62,432 nt of DNA from JBJXFE01 sp046153875 (GTDB lineage Bacteria; Planctomycetota; Phycisphaerae; Phycisphaerales; UBA1924): NCBI GenBank assembly GCA_046153875.1, contig JBJXFE010000030.1:1-62432 (forward strand), read 5' to 3'. Below the pieces are notes generated by a model that made no database searches, was not told the origin of the DNA, and saw only the letters and a program-made list of their open reading frames with translations. The position numbers and the translations under genes are program-made. Positions 41,214-49,337 of this stretch are shown piece by piece; positions within the stretch are counted from its first letter, which is position 1; each line of letters begins with the position of its first letter.

Positions 41214-42670
41214 GTCGCGGGCCTTTCGTGCGCCCCCGACACCCGGGCCGAATCCGGTTCCTTGGGCCTGCGCCCCACCCCGATCAGGCTCAACCCCGAC
41301 CCGACATGCATCGCGTCCATCAACTTCGCGGCGGGCAGCAACAGCTCGTACATGCGGACCTGCCCGGGCGTGAGCCGCCCGCGCCGCAGCACCTTGTTCG
41401 CCCACCACCCCAGCACGCCGAGCCGATTGAACGGGAACACCGCGACCGGCTCCAGCCCCGCGCCCCGCAGCTTGCGTATCAGTTCGTCGTGCGAATACCG
41501 GCGCACGTGCCCGAGGTTCTTGTCGCACGCGCTGTAGAGCCACGCGTGCGCGGGCACGAGGATGATCGCGTGGCCGCCGGGCTCGAGCGCGTCATGGAAG
41601 CACCGCAGCACGGCCTCGTCCGGCTCCAGGTGCTCGAGCACGTTGCAGCACACCACCGTGTCCAGCCGCTCGCCGCGCACCGCGTCGTAGGCCGCGGGGT
41701 CGGTCAGGTCCATCGTGCGGACCGAGATGTTCTCCATGTGCCCGTAGCGCCGGTCGAGCATCTCGACGTAGAACCGCTCGGCGTCCGCACACACCACCCG
41801 CTCGCGGTCGAGCAGGTGTTCGGTCAACGACCCGATCCCGCACCCGGCCTCCAGCACGCGCCTCCCGATCCACGGGCGCATGGTCCGGACCATCCACCGG
41901 TTGAACCCCTTGGCCCGGCGGATCGCCTCGAGGATGTAGTGCCCGTCGTGGGTCGTGAACCGCGTGTCGAGGAACCGGAACTTGAACAAGCACCAGAACG
42001 CCTCGATCGCGTCGCGCAGGCCGATCTTTTTCCCCTCGGCCCGCGTCCGCCCGTGGTAGCTGATCGGCACCTCGTACATCCGCAGCCCCCACTGCGCGAA
42101 GCGCATGACCAGCTCGGGCTCGACGCCGAAGCGACGGCTCTTGATCGGGATCCTCTTGAGCACGTCGGCCCGGACCGCCTTGTACCCCGTCTCCATGTCC
42201 GTCAGATTCACGTCGGCGAAGACGTTGGCGATCCAGGTCAGCACTCGATTGGCGACGCTGTGCCAGTAGAGCAGCACGCGCCGCTGCGACGCGGCCGCGA
42301 AGCGTGAGCCGAGCACGGCGTCCGCCCGACCTTCCAGGATCGGCGCGAGGAGCTTGGGGTATTCGGCCGGGTCGTACTCCAGGTCCGCGTCTTGGATCAC
42401 GGCCACGTCGCCGGTCATCCGCGCGATCGCCGCCGCGACGGCCGCGCCCTTCCCAATGTTCCGCGGCTGATGCACCGCGACGATCCGCGGGTCCGCCGCG
42501 GCCAGCTCGTCGAGGATCGCCGCGGAGCCGTCCGTGCTGCCGTCGTTCACGATCACCAGTTCGAGGTCGAGCGCCACCGGGCTTGCGAGCACTCGACGCA
42601 CGATCGTGCGCAGTGTGCGGGCCTCGTTGTAGAGCGGCATGAGAACGCTGAGCGTGCGGAACGTGGTCAC
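41210..42670 (-). CDS. Fused glycosyltransferase 2 / SAM methyltransferase
   Basis: 486 residues, GTG start overlapping the upstream GT4 stop (GTGA). Residues 1-230 are a DPM1-like GT2: 'SVLMPLYNEARTL', 'LVIVNDGSTDGSAAIL', 'GKGAAVAAAIARM', 'AVIQDADLEYDP' (DxD) and 'ETGYKAVRADVL'. Residues 265-440 are a class I methyltransferase: 'VLEAGCGIGSLTEHLL', 'DTVVCCNVLEHLEPDEAVL', 'LEPGGHAIILVPAH'. DPM1-like domains often make polyprenyl-phosphate sugars, which would feed the GT-C enzyme at 33.8-35.5 kb. Fusion suggests a sugar is made available and methylated, or that the two activities share a lipid substrate. Confidence 0.85.
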   Translation of the reverse strand: MTTFRTLSVLMPLYNEARTLRTIVRRVLASPVALDLELVIVNDGSTDGSAAILDELAAADPRIVAVHQPRNIGKGAAVAAAIARMTGDVAVIQDADLEYDPAEYPKLLAPILEGRADAVLGSRFAAASQRRVLLYWHSVANRVLTWIANVFADVNLTDMETGYKAVRADVLKRIPIKSRRFGVEPELVMRFAQWGLRMYEVPISYHGRTRAEGKKIGLRDAIEAFWCLFKFRFLDTRFTTHDGHYILEAIRRAKGFNRWMVRTMRPWIGRRVLEAGCGIGSLTEHLLDRERVVCADAERFYVEMLDRRYGHMENISVRTMDLTDPAAYDAVRGERLDTVVCCNVLEHLEPDEAVLRCFHDALEPGGHAIILVPAHAWLYSACDKNLGHVRRYSHDELIRKLRGAGLEPVAVFPFNRLGVLGWWANKVLRRGRLTPGQVRMYELLLPAAKLMDAMHVGSGLSLIGVGRRPKEPDSARVSGAHERPAT

Positions 42671-44007
42671 CCGCGCTCCGGCGATGAGGCGCCGCTGACC
42701 GATGATCGCGCATTCCCGTCGTCTGGAAAAGGCATGCCCCAGTCCGGTTGAGCAGCGCGCCGTCCGAGCACCCACGAGTAAACCTCGGCGACCTGGCTCG
42801 CCTTGGCCCGCCACGTGAACCAGCGGAGGACGCGCTCACGAGCTCGCTCGCTCATCGCACGCACGAGGGAGGGATCCACCACCAGCTCGCTCAGCACGGC
42901 GCGCATCCGAGCGACGATGTCCGACCGCGAGCCCATCGGAATGGCGAATCCTGTGGACGGGGTGACCAGCTCACCCGGGCCACCGTAGTCAAGCACCACC
43001 GGCACCAGGCCCATGGACATCGCCTCGACCACCGCCCCGCCGCCGAACTCGCGAACGCTGGGGAAGCCGAACACGTGCGACCGGCCGGCGCGATCGCGCA
43101 GCTTCGAATGATCCACCCATCCGGCGAACTCGACGCCGCCGGCGATGCCCTCGCGCTCCACCATGGCGCGCAGAGGCCCCATCTCCGGCCCGTCACCGAT
43201 GATGTCAATGGTCACGCGCCCCTCGCGGATCAGCGGGGCGGCCGCGTCGAGCAGGATGTCCACCGCCTTGCCGGACACCAGACGACCGATGAACGCGATG
43301 CGCAGCGGGGGCGAGGGCTGACGGTCCGGGTCCGCGCCGAAAACCTCGGGCTCCACGGCATTCTCGGGCACGTACACGCACCGGCCCCGGAACCGCCGCG
43401 GCATGTCGGCCAGCGCCGCCCGCGACGCGATCATGATCGCCGAGGCGTGCAGCCGCGTACCGCTGTACCCGGGCATGCAGCGCTGCACCCACCTCAGGGA
43501 GGCGAGCCGTTCCTTCTCACCTCGCCGAGCCGCTTCGAACCCTTCGGGCCAGGGAACGCCTCCGTTGATCGGGCCGAGCACGAACGGCACTCGCGCCCGG
43601 GCGCACGCGTACGCGATAAAACTGGGAACCGCCGGGCTCAAAGGCGTCAGGCGGTGGACCAGATCGAACTCACCCGCCCTGAGCCGCGCACCGAATCGCT
43701 TCCACACCAGGTACTCGAAGTACGGGTAGCTCATCGCGCCCAGCGCCGTCACCGTGGTCCAGCCGCGGTCCCGCCCGCCCCGCAGCCGCTCCGCCAGGCG
43801 GAAGACCCGCGCTTCCACCGCTTCGGAGTCGATGAACGTCACCCGCTCCGCGGGGAATCCCGCCCGCTCGAACGCGCCGCGGTTGCGGACCTGCGTCACC
43901 ACGTGCCCGTCGCACGCGTCGCACAACGCCCGCGAGTGGTGCCAGCCCACCAGCGGCACGCTGGTCCACTCCGGGTTCGCCGCCTCGGCGATGATCAGCG
44001 GGCGCAC
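42667..44007 (-). CDS. Family 4 glycosyltransferase
   Basis: 446 residues from the GTG at 44007; an ATG at 44100 is possible but would overlap the beta-helix gene by 62 bp and add a poorly structured 31-residue leader. The GT-B fold is shown by 'PLRIAFIGRLVSGKAVDILLDA', 'IDIIGDGPEMGPLRAMVEREGI' and 'SHVFGFPSVREFGGGAVVEAMSMGLVPVV'. The N-terminal half has 'VLGPINGGVPWPEGFE', common in one GT4 subgroup. It adds a sugar to the lipid-linked unit. The stop overlaps the next GTG start. Confidence 0.82.
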   Translation of the reverse strand: MRPLIIAEAANPEWTSVPLVGWHHSRALCDACDGHVVTQVRNRGAFERAGFPAERVTFIDSEAVEARVFRLAERLRGGRDRGWTTVTALGAMSYPYFEYLVWKRFGARLRAGEFDLVHRLTPLSPAVPSFIAYACARARVPFVLGPINGGVPWPEGFEAARRGEKERLASLRWVQRCMPGYSGTRLHASAIMIASRAALADMPRRFRGRCVYVPENAVEPEVFGADPDRQPSPPLRIAFIGRLVSGKAVDILLDAAAPLIREGRVTIDIIGDGPEMGPLRAMVEREGIAGGVEFAGWVDHSKLRDRAGRSHVFGFPSVREFGGGAVVEAMSMGLVPVVLDYGGPGELVTPSTGFAIPMGSRSDIVARMRAVLSELVVDPSLVRAMSERARERVLRWFTWRAKASQVAEVYSWVLGRRAAQPDWGMPFPDDGNARSSVSGASSPERG

Positions 44008-44038
44008 CCGCCGATGCCGCCCGCGCGCGTCGGTCGAT

Positions 44039-47000
44039 TCAAGGGTTGGACGAATAGCCGGCACGCAGATAGTCAAGGATGGACACCGCCGTGTACTCAC
44101 TCCGCCAGTTGTGCCGGCTCTGCAGACGCGCCTCCGCGATGAACGCGGCGAACGTCGCCGGCCGCCCCAGGGAACCGTGATACGTCGCCAGGCTCCGCGT
44201 CGGGTCCACCAGCGTCGTGGGCGCCGCGATCGAGCCCACCTCGCCCGCCGCCGTCGCCCATTGGGCGAAGTTCATCTGGGTCCCGCCCACAATGAACCAG
44301 TTGCTCGTCGATCCGCCGCTGAAGTACCGGTTACCCTGGAAGCTGTACGAAGCGGGCAGCGGCGAGACCAGGTGGTTGACGAGCGCCGAGCCGCCGCTCT
44401 GGGGCTCGTGCATGATGTTCGAGTGCCAGGACACGTTGCTCAGAGACGCTCCGGCCTGCGGGGAGGGGATGTAGAGGCCGCTCCGCCAGTTGTAGATAAC
44501 GTTGTCCCGGAGCGTCGCGGACAGGATGCCGATTACCCGCGGCGTCAGGGTGATGGCGATTCCGTTCCCGACTGACAGGTTGTGCGCGATGATGTTCTTC
44601 TCGACCAGGATCCCTTGGGAGTTGATGTTCTGGATTTCCATGGCGATGCCGCGGGGCTGACCTGCGATGTCGGTGCCCTCCAGGATCGCGTTGCCGCGCA
44701 CCACTCCAGAAACACCGGTCGCGGGCCCACCGTCCGATCCCACGAGAACCGAGATGGCGTTTCGGGCAAAGACGTTGTCTTCCACAATCCCGCCCGATCG
44801 CGCCTGCACGCCGTGCGAGCCGCCGCTCGTCACGATGTTCCGCCGGAAGACCACGCCCGAGTTGCCCGTCTGGAGATACACATTGTGACGGAAGATGTTG
44901 GCGAAGGCCCCGGGGATATCCTCGCGCCAACCGTTGTGATCGATCACGTTCTCCTCGATCGTCAGGCCGTTGGCGCCGAACACGTACATGCCGTACGTGT
45001 GGGGGTTGTCGCCGACAACGAACGAGTCCACGATGATGTTCCGGCGGACTCGCAGGTTCGTCAGCACAGTGCCCTCGAGAATGATCGCCGCCCGGTACCC
45101 CGAGAAGTGGCAATCCTCGATCAGGATGTTCGTCCCCGCGGTGCCCTGATAGGTAAACCCGTCGGGGTGGTTCGCCGTGCCGGTGTACGTGTGCGGCGTG
45201 AACCGCAAGCCCACGACCCACACGTGGTTGATCTGCGGGATGTTGCTCCAGCAGGCGAACGCGCTGCCCGAGCCCGTGCGGATGAACGGCCGCTCGCTGG
45301 AGGTGCCGTACGACGCCACCACCGTCGGCTCGGTCTCCGAACGTCCGCCCTTGTTCCAGTATCCCAGGGACTCGCTCGTCCACGTATCCCCGCGGCGCAG
45401 CAGCAGCCAGTCGGGGAACCCGGCCCGCAGCTGCGCCACGCCCGCCGCGATCGTCCGCTTCGGGAACGCCTCGGAGAGGCCCGTGTTCGCGTCGTTACCC
45501 AGCGAGCTGCTGACGTACACGACCCGCGTGTCCGGGCTGGCGGTCATCACGGTCCACCCCGACGTCACACTCACCGTCGCCCACGCCGTCCACGCCGAGG
45601 GGCCGATCGCGTTCACCGCGCGGATGCGGTAGCGGTGCGTGCCCTCGCCGGGCGTGTCATCGCGCGTCACGGCGTTGGCCGCGGCCGTCAAGCCCACGAC
45701 CGCGCCCCAGTTGCCGCCGCCCGTGCTGGTCTGGCGCTCGAGCTCGAAGCCCGTCTCGTTGTCGGCGTTGTCCGTCCACGACAGCCGCGTGCTCTGCTGA
45801 TTGCCCAGGTCCACCGCCGAGAACGCCGACGGGGCCACGGGCAGGATGTCAGCCACCACAACCTGAACCCACCCCGTCCACGCGGAGGCACCCGAGGCGT
45901 TGGCCGCCCGGAGCCGGTAGCTGAACGTGCCCGCGCCGCACTGGTCGAGGTAGCCCGTCACGTTGGCGCTGACGGCCAGGACCCCGCCCGGGAACGACGG
46001 CGACCGCTCCACGTCGAACCGGGTCTCGTTCGAGGAGTTGTCCTGCCAGGTGACCATGGCGCGCCGATTGCCGGCGTCATACGCCGCCAGCCCGCTCGGC
46101 GCCGCGGGGATCGTCGGGTTCAGCACGATGCTGACGTACCCGGTCCAGCTCGACGACCCCGCCACGTTCGCCGCGCGAACGCGGTAGCGGTGCGTGCCGA
46201 CGCCCGGCGCGTCGTCGTGCTGCGTGACGTTCGCCGAGACATTGATCGTGGACGCCGGCCCCCAGACCGCGCCCGACAGCGTCTGGCGTTCGAGCTGGAA
46301 GCCGGTTTCGTTGTTCGAGTTGTCCTGCCACGTGACGCGCGCCTGGGCCCCGTTGTTGATGGCCGCCGCGGCGATGTTCGTCGGCGCGGAGGGCAAGGGC
46401 GAGGCGATGGTCGCCGAGACCCACCCCGTGAACGCCGACGCCCCGGCCGCGTTCACCGCGCGGGCCCGGTAGCGGTGGGTGCCGACGCCCGCGGGGTCGT
46501 CGTGCTGCGTCGTGTTCGCCGAAACGCTGAGGGTCGCGACCGGCCCCCAGACCGCCCCCGCGAGCGTCTGCCGCTCCAGCTCGAACCCCGTCTCGGTGGT
46601 GGAGTTGTCCTGCCACGTCACGCGGATGTGGGTGTTGTTGCTGAGGCTCACGGCGGCGATGCCTGTCGGCGCGGCCGGCGGGACGGCATCAACCGTCGCC
46701 GTCTCCCACGCCGAGAAGGCCGAGGCCCCGATCGCGTTCACCGCCCGGATGCGGTAACGGTGCGTGCCGGCTCCCGGCCCGTCCGTGAGCGTCTCGGCGT
46801 TCGCGGCGGCCTGGAGCGTGGCGGTCGGACCCCACGACGCGCCCGACTGCGTCTGCCGTTCGATCTCAAACTCGCTCTCGTTGCCGGAGTTGTCGGTCCA
46901 GTTCAGGCGCGTCTGCACCCCGTTCCCGAGGCTGACGGCGGCGAATCCGCTCGGCGCCGCGGGCGGGGTCTCTTCGATGACCCCCACGACCCACGCCGAA

Positions 47001-48220
47001 TACGCGGACGACCCGGCGGAGTTCACCGCGCGGATGCGGTACCGGAAGGTCCCTGGGCCGGGCATGTTCCAGATGAGCTGGACGTTCGCGCCGGCGGTCA
47101 GCGTCGTCGTGCCGAACCACTGCCCGGACGCGTTCTGCTTCTCGCGCAGCAGCTCGAACCCGCTCTCGTTGTTGGAGCGGTCCGTCCACGTGAGTTCCGA
47201 GCGCAGCCCGTCGCCCAGGTCGCGGAACGCCAGGTCCGTCGGCACCGTCGGCGCCGTCAGGACCGCGCTCACCTCGACCCACGGCGTGAAGTCGGACTCG
47301 CCGATGTCGTTGTACGCCCGCACGCGGTAGCGCCACAAGGCGTTGGGCGCGGGCAGCGTATCGATGCGGCTCTCGGCGTCGGGGGGCGCGTCGAAGGTCG
47401 CCATCGCACCCCAGATCGAGCCGTTCCACCACTGCCGCTGGATCGTGAATCCGTCCTCGTTGTCCGAGTTGTCGGTCCAGTTGACCTGCACGCCGACGCC
47501 CGTGCCGAGGTTGATCGCCCCGACATCCGACGGCGCGAGCGGGCTTGTCCCGCCGCCGCCCGGATTGACCGGCGCGACGACGCCGATGACCCACGCCGAC
47601 CACACAGACCCGCCGAGCTGGTTCACGGAACGGATCCGGTACCGGAACGTCCCCGGGCCGGGGACGTTGTTGAGCACCTGCGTGTTGGCCGGTGCGATGA
47701 GGGTCTTGTCGTTGCCCCAGACGTTCGATGCGGACTCCTTCTGCCGCAGAATCTCGAACCCGCTCTCGTTGTTCGACGTGTCGGTCCAACGCACCTGCGC
47801 CCGCAGCCCGTCGCCCAGGTCGATCGCTTCGAGCCCGGTCGGCAGATTCGGCAGCGTCAGCACCACCGAGACCTGCGTCCAGATCGAGTACACCGAACCG
47901 CCCGCGCTGTTGACGGCGCGCACCCGGTACCGGAAGAACCCGGTCCCGGGCGTGTCCATCAGCTCGGGGACGTTCGCGCCCGTCGTCAGCGTCACCTGCT
48001 CGATCCACTGGACGCCGACGTTGCGTTCCCGGACCAGCTCGAAGCCCGTCTCGTTCGTGGAGTTATCGCTCCACGTGACGTGCGCCCGCTGGCCGTCCCC
48101 CATGTTGGCGGCGACCAGGCCGTTCGGAGGCGTGGGATACGCCGACTGGGCCTGCACGCCCGAACTCGTGACCCCGAGCAGGGCGGCGGCAAGAACGCAC
48201 AGGCGAAGCGTCAACGTCAT
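44039..48220 (-). CDS. Secreted protein with nine FN3-like repeats and a right-handed parallel beta-helix
   Basis: 1393 residues from the ATG at 48220, with GGAG just upstream. A signal peptide (1-24, ending GVQA-Q) leads into nine tandem 90-100-residue fibronectin type III-like domains (about 27-890), each with the 'W.DNS.NE.GFE..R' strand pattern and 'GT.RYR.RAVN..G.S'. The C-terminal 500 residues are a parallel beta-helix of the pectate-lyase type ('VVYVSSSLGNDANTGLSEAFPKRTIAAGVAQLRAG', then many 'NILIEDCHF', 'NLRVRRNIIVDS' turns). No sorting signal is present. It may be a polysaccharide lyase, epimerase or an EPS-binding scaffold acting outside the cell. It is the second gene of the cluster, which argues for a role with the polymer. 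Confidence 0.85.
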   Translation of the reverse strand: MTLTLRLCVLAAALLGVTSSGVQAQSAYPTPPNGLVAANMGDGQRAHVTWSDNSTNETGFELVRERNVGVQWIEQVTLTTGANVPELMDTPGTGFFRYRVRAVNSAGGSVYSIWTQVSVVLTLPNLPTGLEAIDLGDGLRAQVRWTDTSNNESGFEILRQKESASNVWGNDKTLIAPANTQVLNNVPGPGTFRYRIRSVNQLGGSVWSAWVIGVVAPVNPGGGGTSPLAPSDVGAINLGTGVGVQVNWTDNSDNEDGFTIQRQWWNGSIWGAMATFDAPPDAESRIDTLPAPNALWRYRVRAYNDIGESDFTPWVEVSAVLTAPTVPTDLAFRDLGDGLRSELTWTDRSNNESGFELLREKQNASGQWFGTTTLTAGANVQLIWNMPGPGTFRYRIRAVNSAGSSAYSAWVVGVIEETPPAAPSGFAAVSLGNGVQTRLNWTDNSGNESEFEIERQTQSGASWGPTATLQAAANAETLTDGPGAGTHRYRIRAVNAIGASAFSAWETATVDAVPPAAPTGIAAVSLSNNTHIRVTWQDNSTTETGFELERQTLAGAVWGPVATLSVSANTTQHDDPAGVGTHRYRARAVNAAGASAFTGWVSATIASPLPSAPTNIAAAAINNGAQARVTWQDNSNNETGFQLERQTLSGAVWGPASTINVSANVTQHDDAPGVGTHRYRVRAANVAGSSSWTGYVSIVLNPTIPAAPSGLAAYDAGNRRAMVTWQDNSSNETRFDVERSPSFPGGVLAVSANVTGYLDQCGAGTFSYRLRAANASGASAWTGWVQVVVADILPVAPSAFSAVDLGNQQSTRLSWTDNADNETGFELERQTSTGGGNWGAVVGLTAAANAVTRDDTPGEGTHRYRIRAVNAIGPSAWTAWATVSVTSGWTVMTASPDTRVVYVSSSLGNDANTGLSEAFPKRTIAAGVAQLRAGFPDWLLLRRGDTWTSESLGYWNKGGRSETEPTVVASYGTSSERPFIRTGSGSAFACWSNIPQINHVWVVGLRFTPHTYTGTANHPDGFTYQGTAGTNILIEDCHFSGYRAAIILEGTVLTNLRVRRNIIVDSFVVGDNPHTYGMYVFGANGLTIEENVIDHNGWREDIPGAFANIFRHNVYLQTGNSGVVFRRNIVTSGGSHGVQARSGGIVEDNVFARNAISVLVGSDGGPATGVSGVVRGNAILEGTDIAGQPRGIAMEIQNINSQGILVEKNIIAHNLSVGNGIAITLTPRVIGILSATLRDNVIYNWRSGLYIPSPQAGASLSNVSWHSNIMHEPQSGGSALVNHLVSPLPASYSFQGNRYFSGGSTSNWFIVGGTQMNFAQWATAAGEVGSIAAPTTLVDPTRSLATYHGSLGRPATFAAFIAEARLQSRHNWRSEYTAVSILDYLRAGYSSNP
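45550..48145 (-). repeat. Nine tandem FN3-coding repeats
   Basis: Nine successive units of roughly 280-290 bp, each encoding a P-x-APS/T-G start, a W-x-DNS-x-NE block and an RYRxRAxN block. The middle units (about 46100-46800) are the most alike, suggesting recent duplication or gene conversion among them. Confidence 0.8.
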
Positions 48221-48553
48221 GGGAGTCTCCAGCGGCGTCGATCCATCGGCCCCGCCCGACGCAGACTTGCCCACCCCGGCTGCCCCGAGTCCCCAAGCTT
48301 CGCGGCTTCCCCGCGCCCCCCCAATATGCCGCACGAGTCCTGCATCCGCGACCGCACTCGCAAATGTTGCCGAGTTCCCTAGTTCAACACCCGGAAACCA
48401 CGATTCGTGGCCGTCCGCCTTGACAGCCGAGCTTGCCTAGTGAAAACCAAACATTACGACTCGGCGCGGGCTTCGCCCCCGTCGCGCGCAATCGGAATCG
48501 ATCCTAGGCTCAGGCGGATCGCACCAAGCTCTGCCGTGCTTGGCATCGGACCG
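48221..48553 (-). other. Intergenic leader between the NusG-like gene and the EPS cluster
   Basis: 333 bp without a supported gene. It contains a short perfect hairpin CCACG-ATT-CGTGG at 48398-48410 followed on the minus strand by TTT, and GC-rich segments around 48465-48485. A specialised NusG protein encoded just upstream would be expected to load on the transcript or polymerase here. I found no RfaH-type ops (GGCGGTAG) element on the minus strand. Confidence 0.4.
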
Positions 48554-49144
48554 TCAGTCCACGGGCTCCAGAAGGCTGGCGTCGATCTCGGTCGACACCG
48601 CCTGGCCCAGCGTCTGCACGCACAGCACGAGCCGGATCTCCGTCGGGCGCGCCTGGACGACCCCCTCGACGCCGCGCAGCGGCCCCGCCGTGACGCGCAC
48701 CCGCCTGCCCACCGCGAGGAACGGAAACGGGTCGAGTTCGGCCTCACCGTCGAGCGCCCGGCGGATGTGCGTCAGTTCCAGGGTCAGGCGGGGCTGATCG
48801 GGGACGGGCAGCACACGCGCGACCCGTTTCGTGGCGACGGCGAAGTATGTGCAGTCGATCGTCCCCCACAGGAACAGGTACGCCGGGAACAGCGGTCGCT
48901 CCGTGACGCGCCGCCGATGCCCGTAGTACCGCACCGCGCGCACAAGGGGGAGAAAACACCGGACGCCGCGCGCGTCGAGAGTCTCCGCGAGGGCCTTTTC
49001 CTGGCGGCTGTGGGTGTGCAGCACGAACCAGCGTTGCGCCGGCCCCGCCTCATGCGTGAAGAACGCGGGGGTCGCGTCGACCGGCGCGTGCATCGCGAAC
49101 GCGTCGGCCGCCGTCGCCTCCAATAGCCCCGTCGCACCACTCAT
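48554..49144 (-). CDS. NusG-family transcription antiterminator (RfaH/UpxY/LoaP-like)
   Basis: 196 residues. The NGN domain (about 36-130) begins 'QRWFVLHTHSRQEKALAETLDARGVRCFLPLVR', the pattern of specialised NusG paralogues, and continues with 'RPLFPAYLFLWG'. The KOW motif is at about 145-175 ('VGRRVRVTAGPLRGVEGVV'). Such paralogues travel with RNA polymerase to allow read-through of long polysaccharide operons. It is the first gene of the 30-kb minus-strand cluster, exactly where UpxY/RfaH-like factors sit. GGGAG lies about 10 bp before the ATG. The 35-residue N-terminal extension is unusual. Confidence 0.88.
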   Translation of the reverse strand: MSGATGLLEATAADAFAMHAPVDATPAFFTHEAGPAQRWFVLHTHSRQEKALAETLDARGVRCFLPLVRAVRYYGHRRRVTERPLFPAYLFLWGTIDCTYFAVATKRVARVLPVPDQPRLTLELTHIRRALDGEAELDPFPFLAVGRRVRVTAGPLRGVEGVVQARPTEIRLVLCVQTLGQAVSTEIDASLLEPVD

Positions 49145-49226
49145 CCCGAACTACTCCCGATCGAACCGCGCCACGCTTCACTTGGGTGGCGTATCGTCGC
49201 TCGCGGCCGCAACTTCCGCACTCCAC

Positions 49227-49232
49227 ATTATC
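49227..49232 (-). promoter_or_regulatory. Possible -10 element for the NusG-like gene and EPS cluster
   Basis: GATAAT on the minus strand, 83 bp before the ATG at 49144, in the divergent region shared with the oxidase gene. No good -35 hexamer lies 17 bp upstream, so this is a weak call. Confidence 0.25.
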
Positions 49233-49337
49233 GGTCATCGCTCGATCAAGCCTGATCCTCCATTGACGAACCTCACCCCCCGAGGGTTCGGCGTCGTCCG
49301 GGGGACGCCGATGTCTGTAGTCCTACCCTGCTCACCC

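Noticed and set aside
45550..48145. CRISPR-like or intergenic repeat array
   Set aside because: The repeats are about 280 bp, diverged, in frame and encode FN3 domains; there are no short identical repeats with unique spacers.
44582..48382. 1266-residue plus-strand open frame
   Set aside because: Antisense to the FN3/beta-helix gene and repeats only because that gene repeats.
48221..48553. RfaH-type ops/JUMPstart element in the leader
   Set aside because: No GGCGGTAG-like sequence found on the minus strand.
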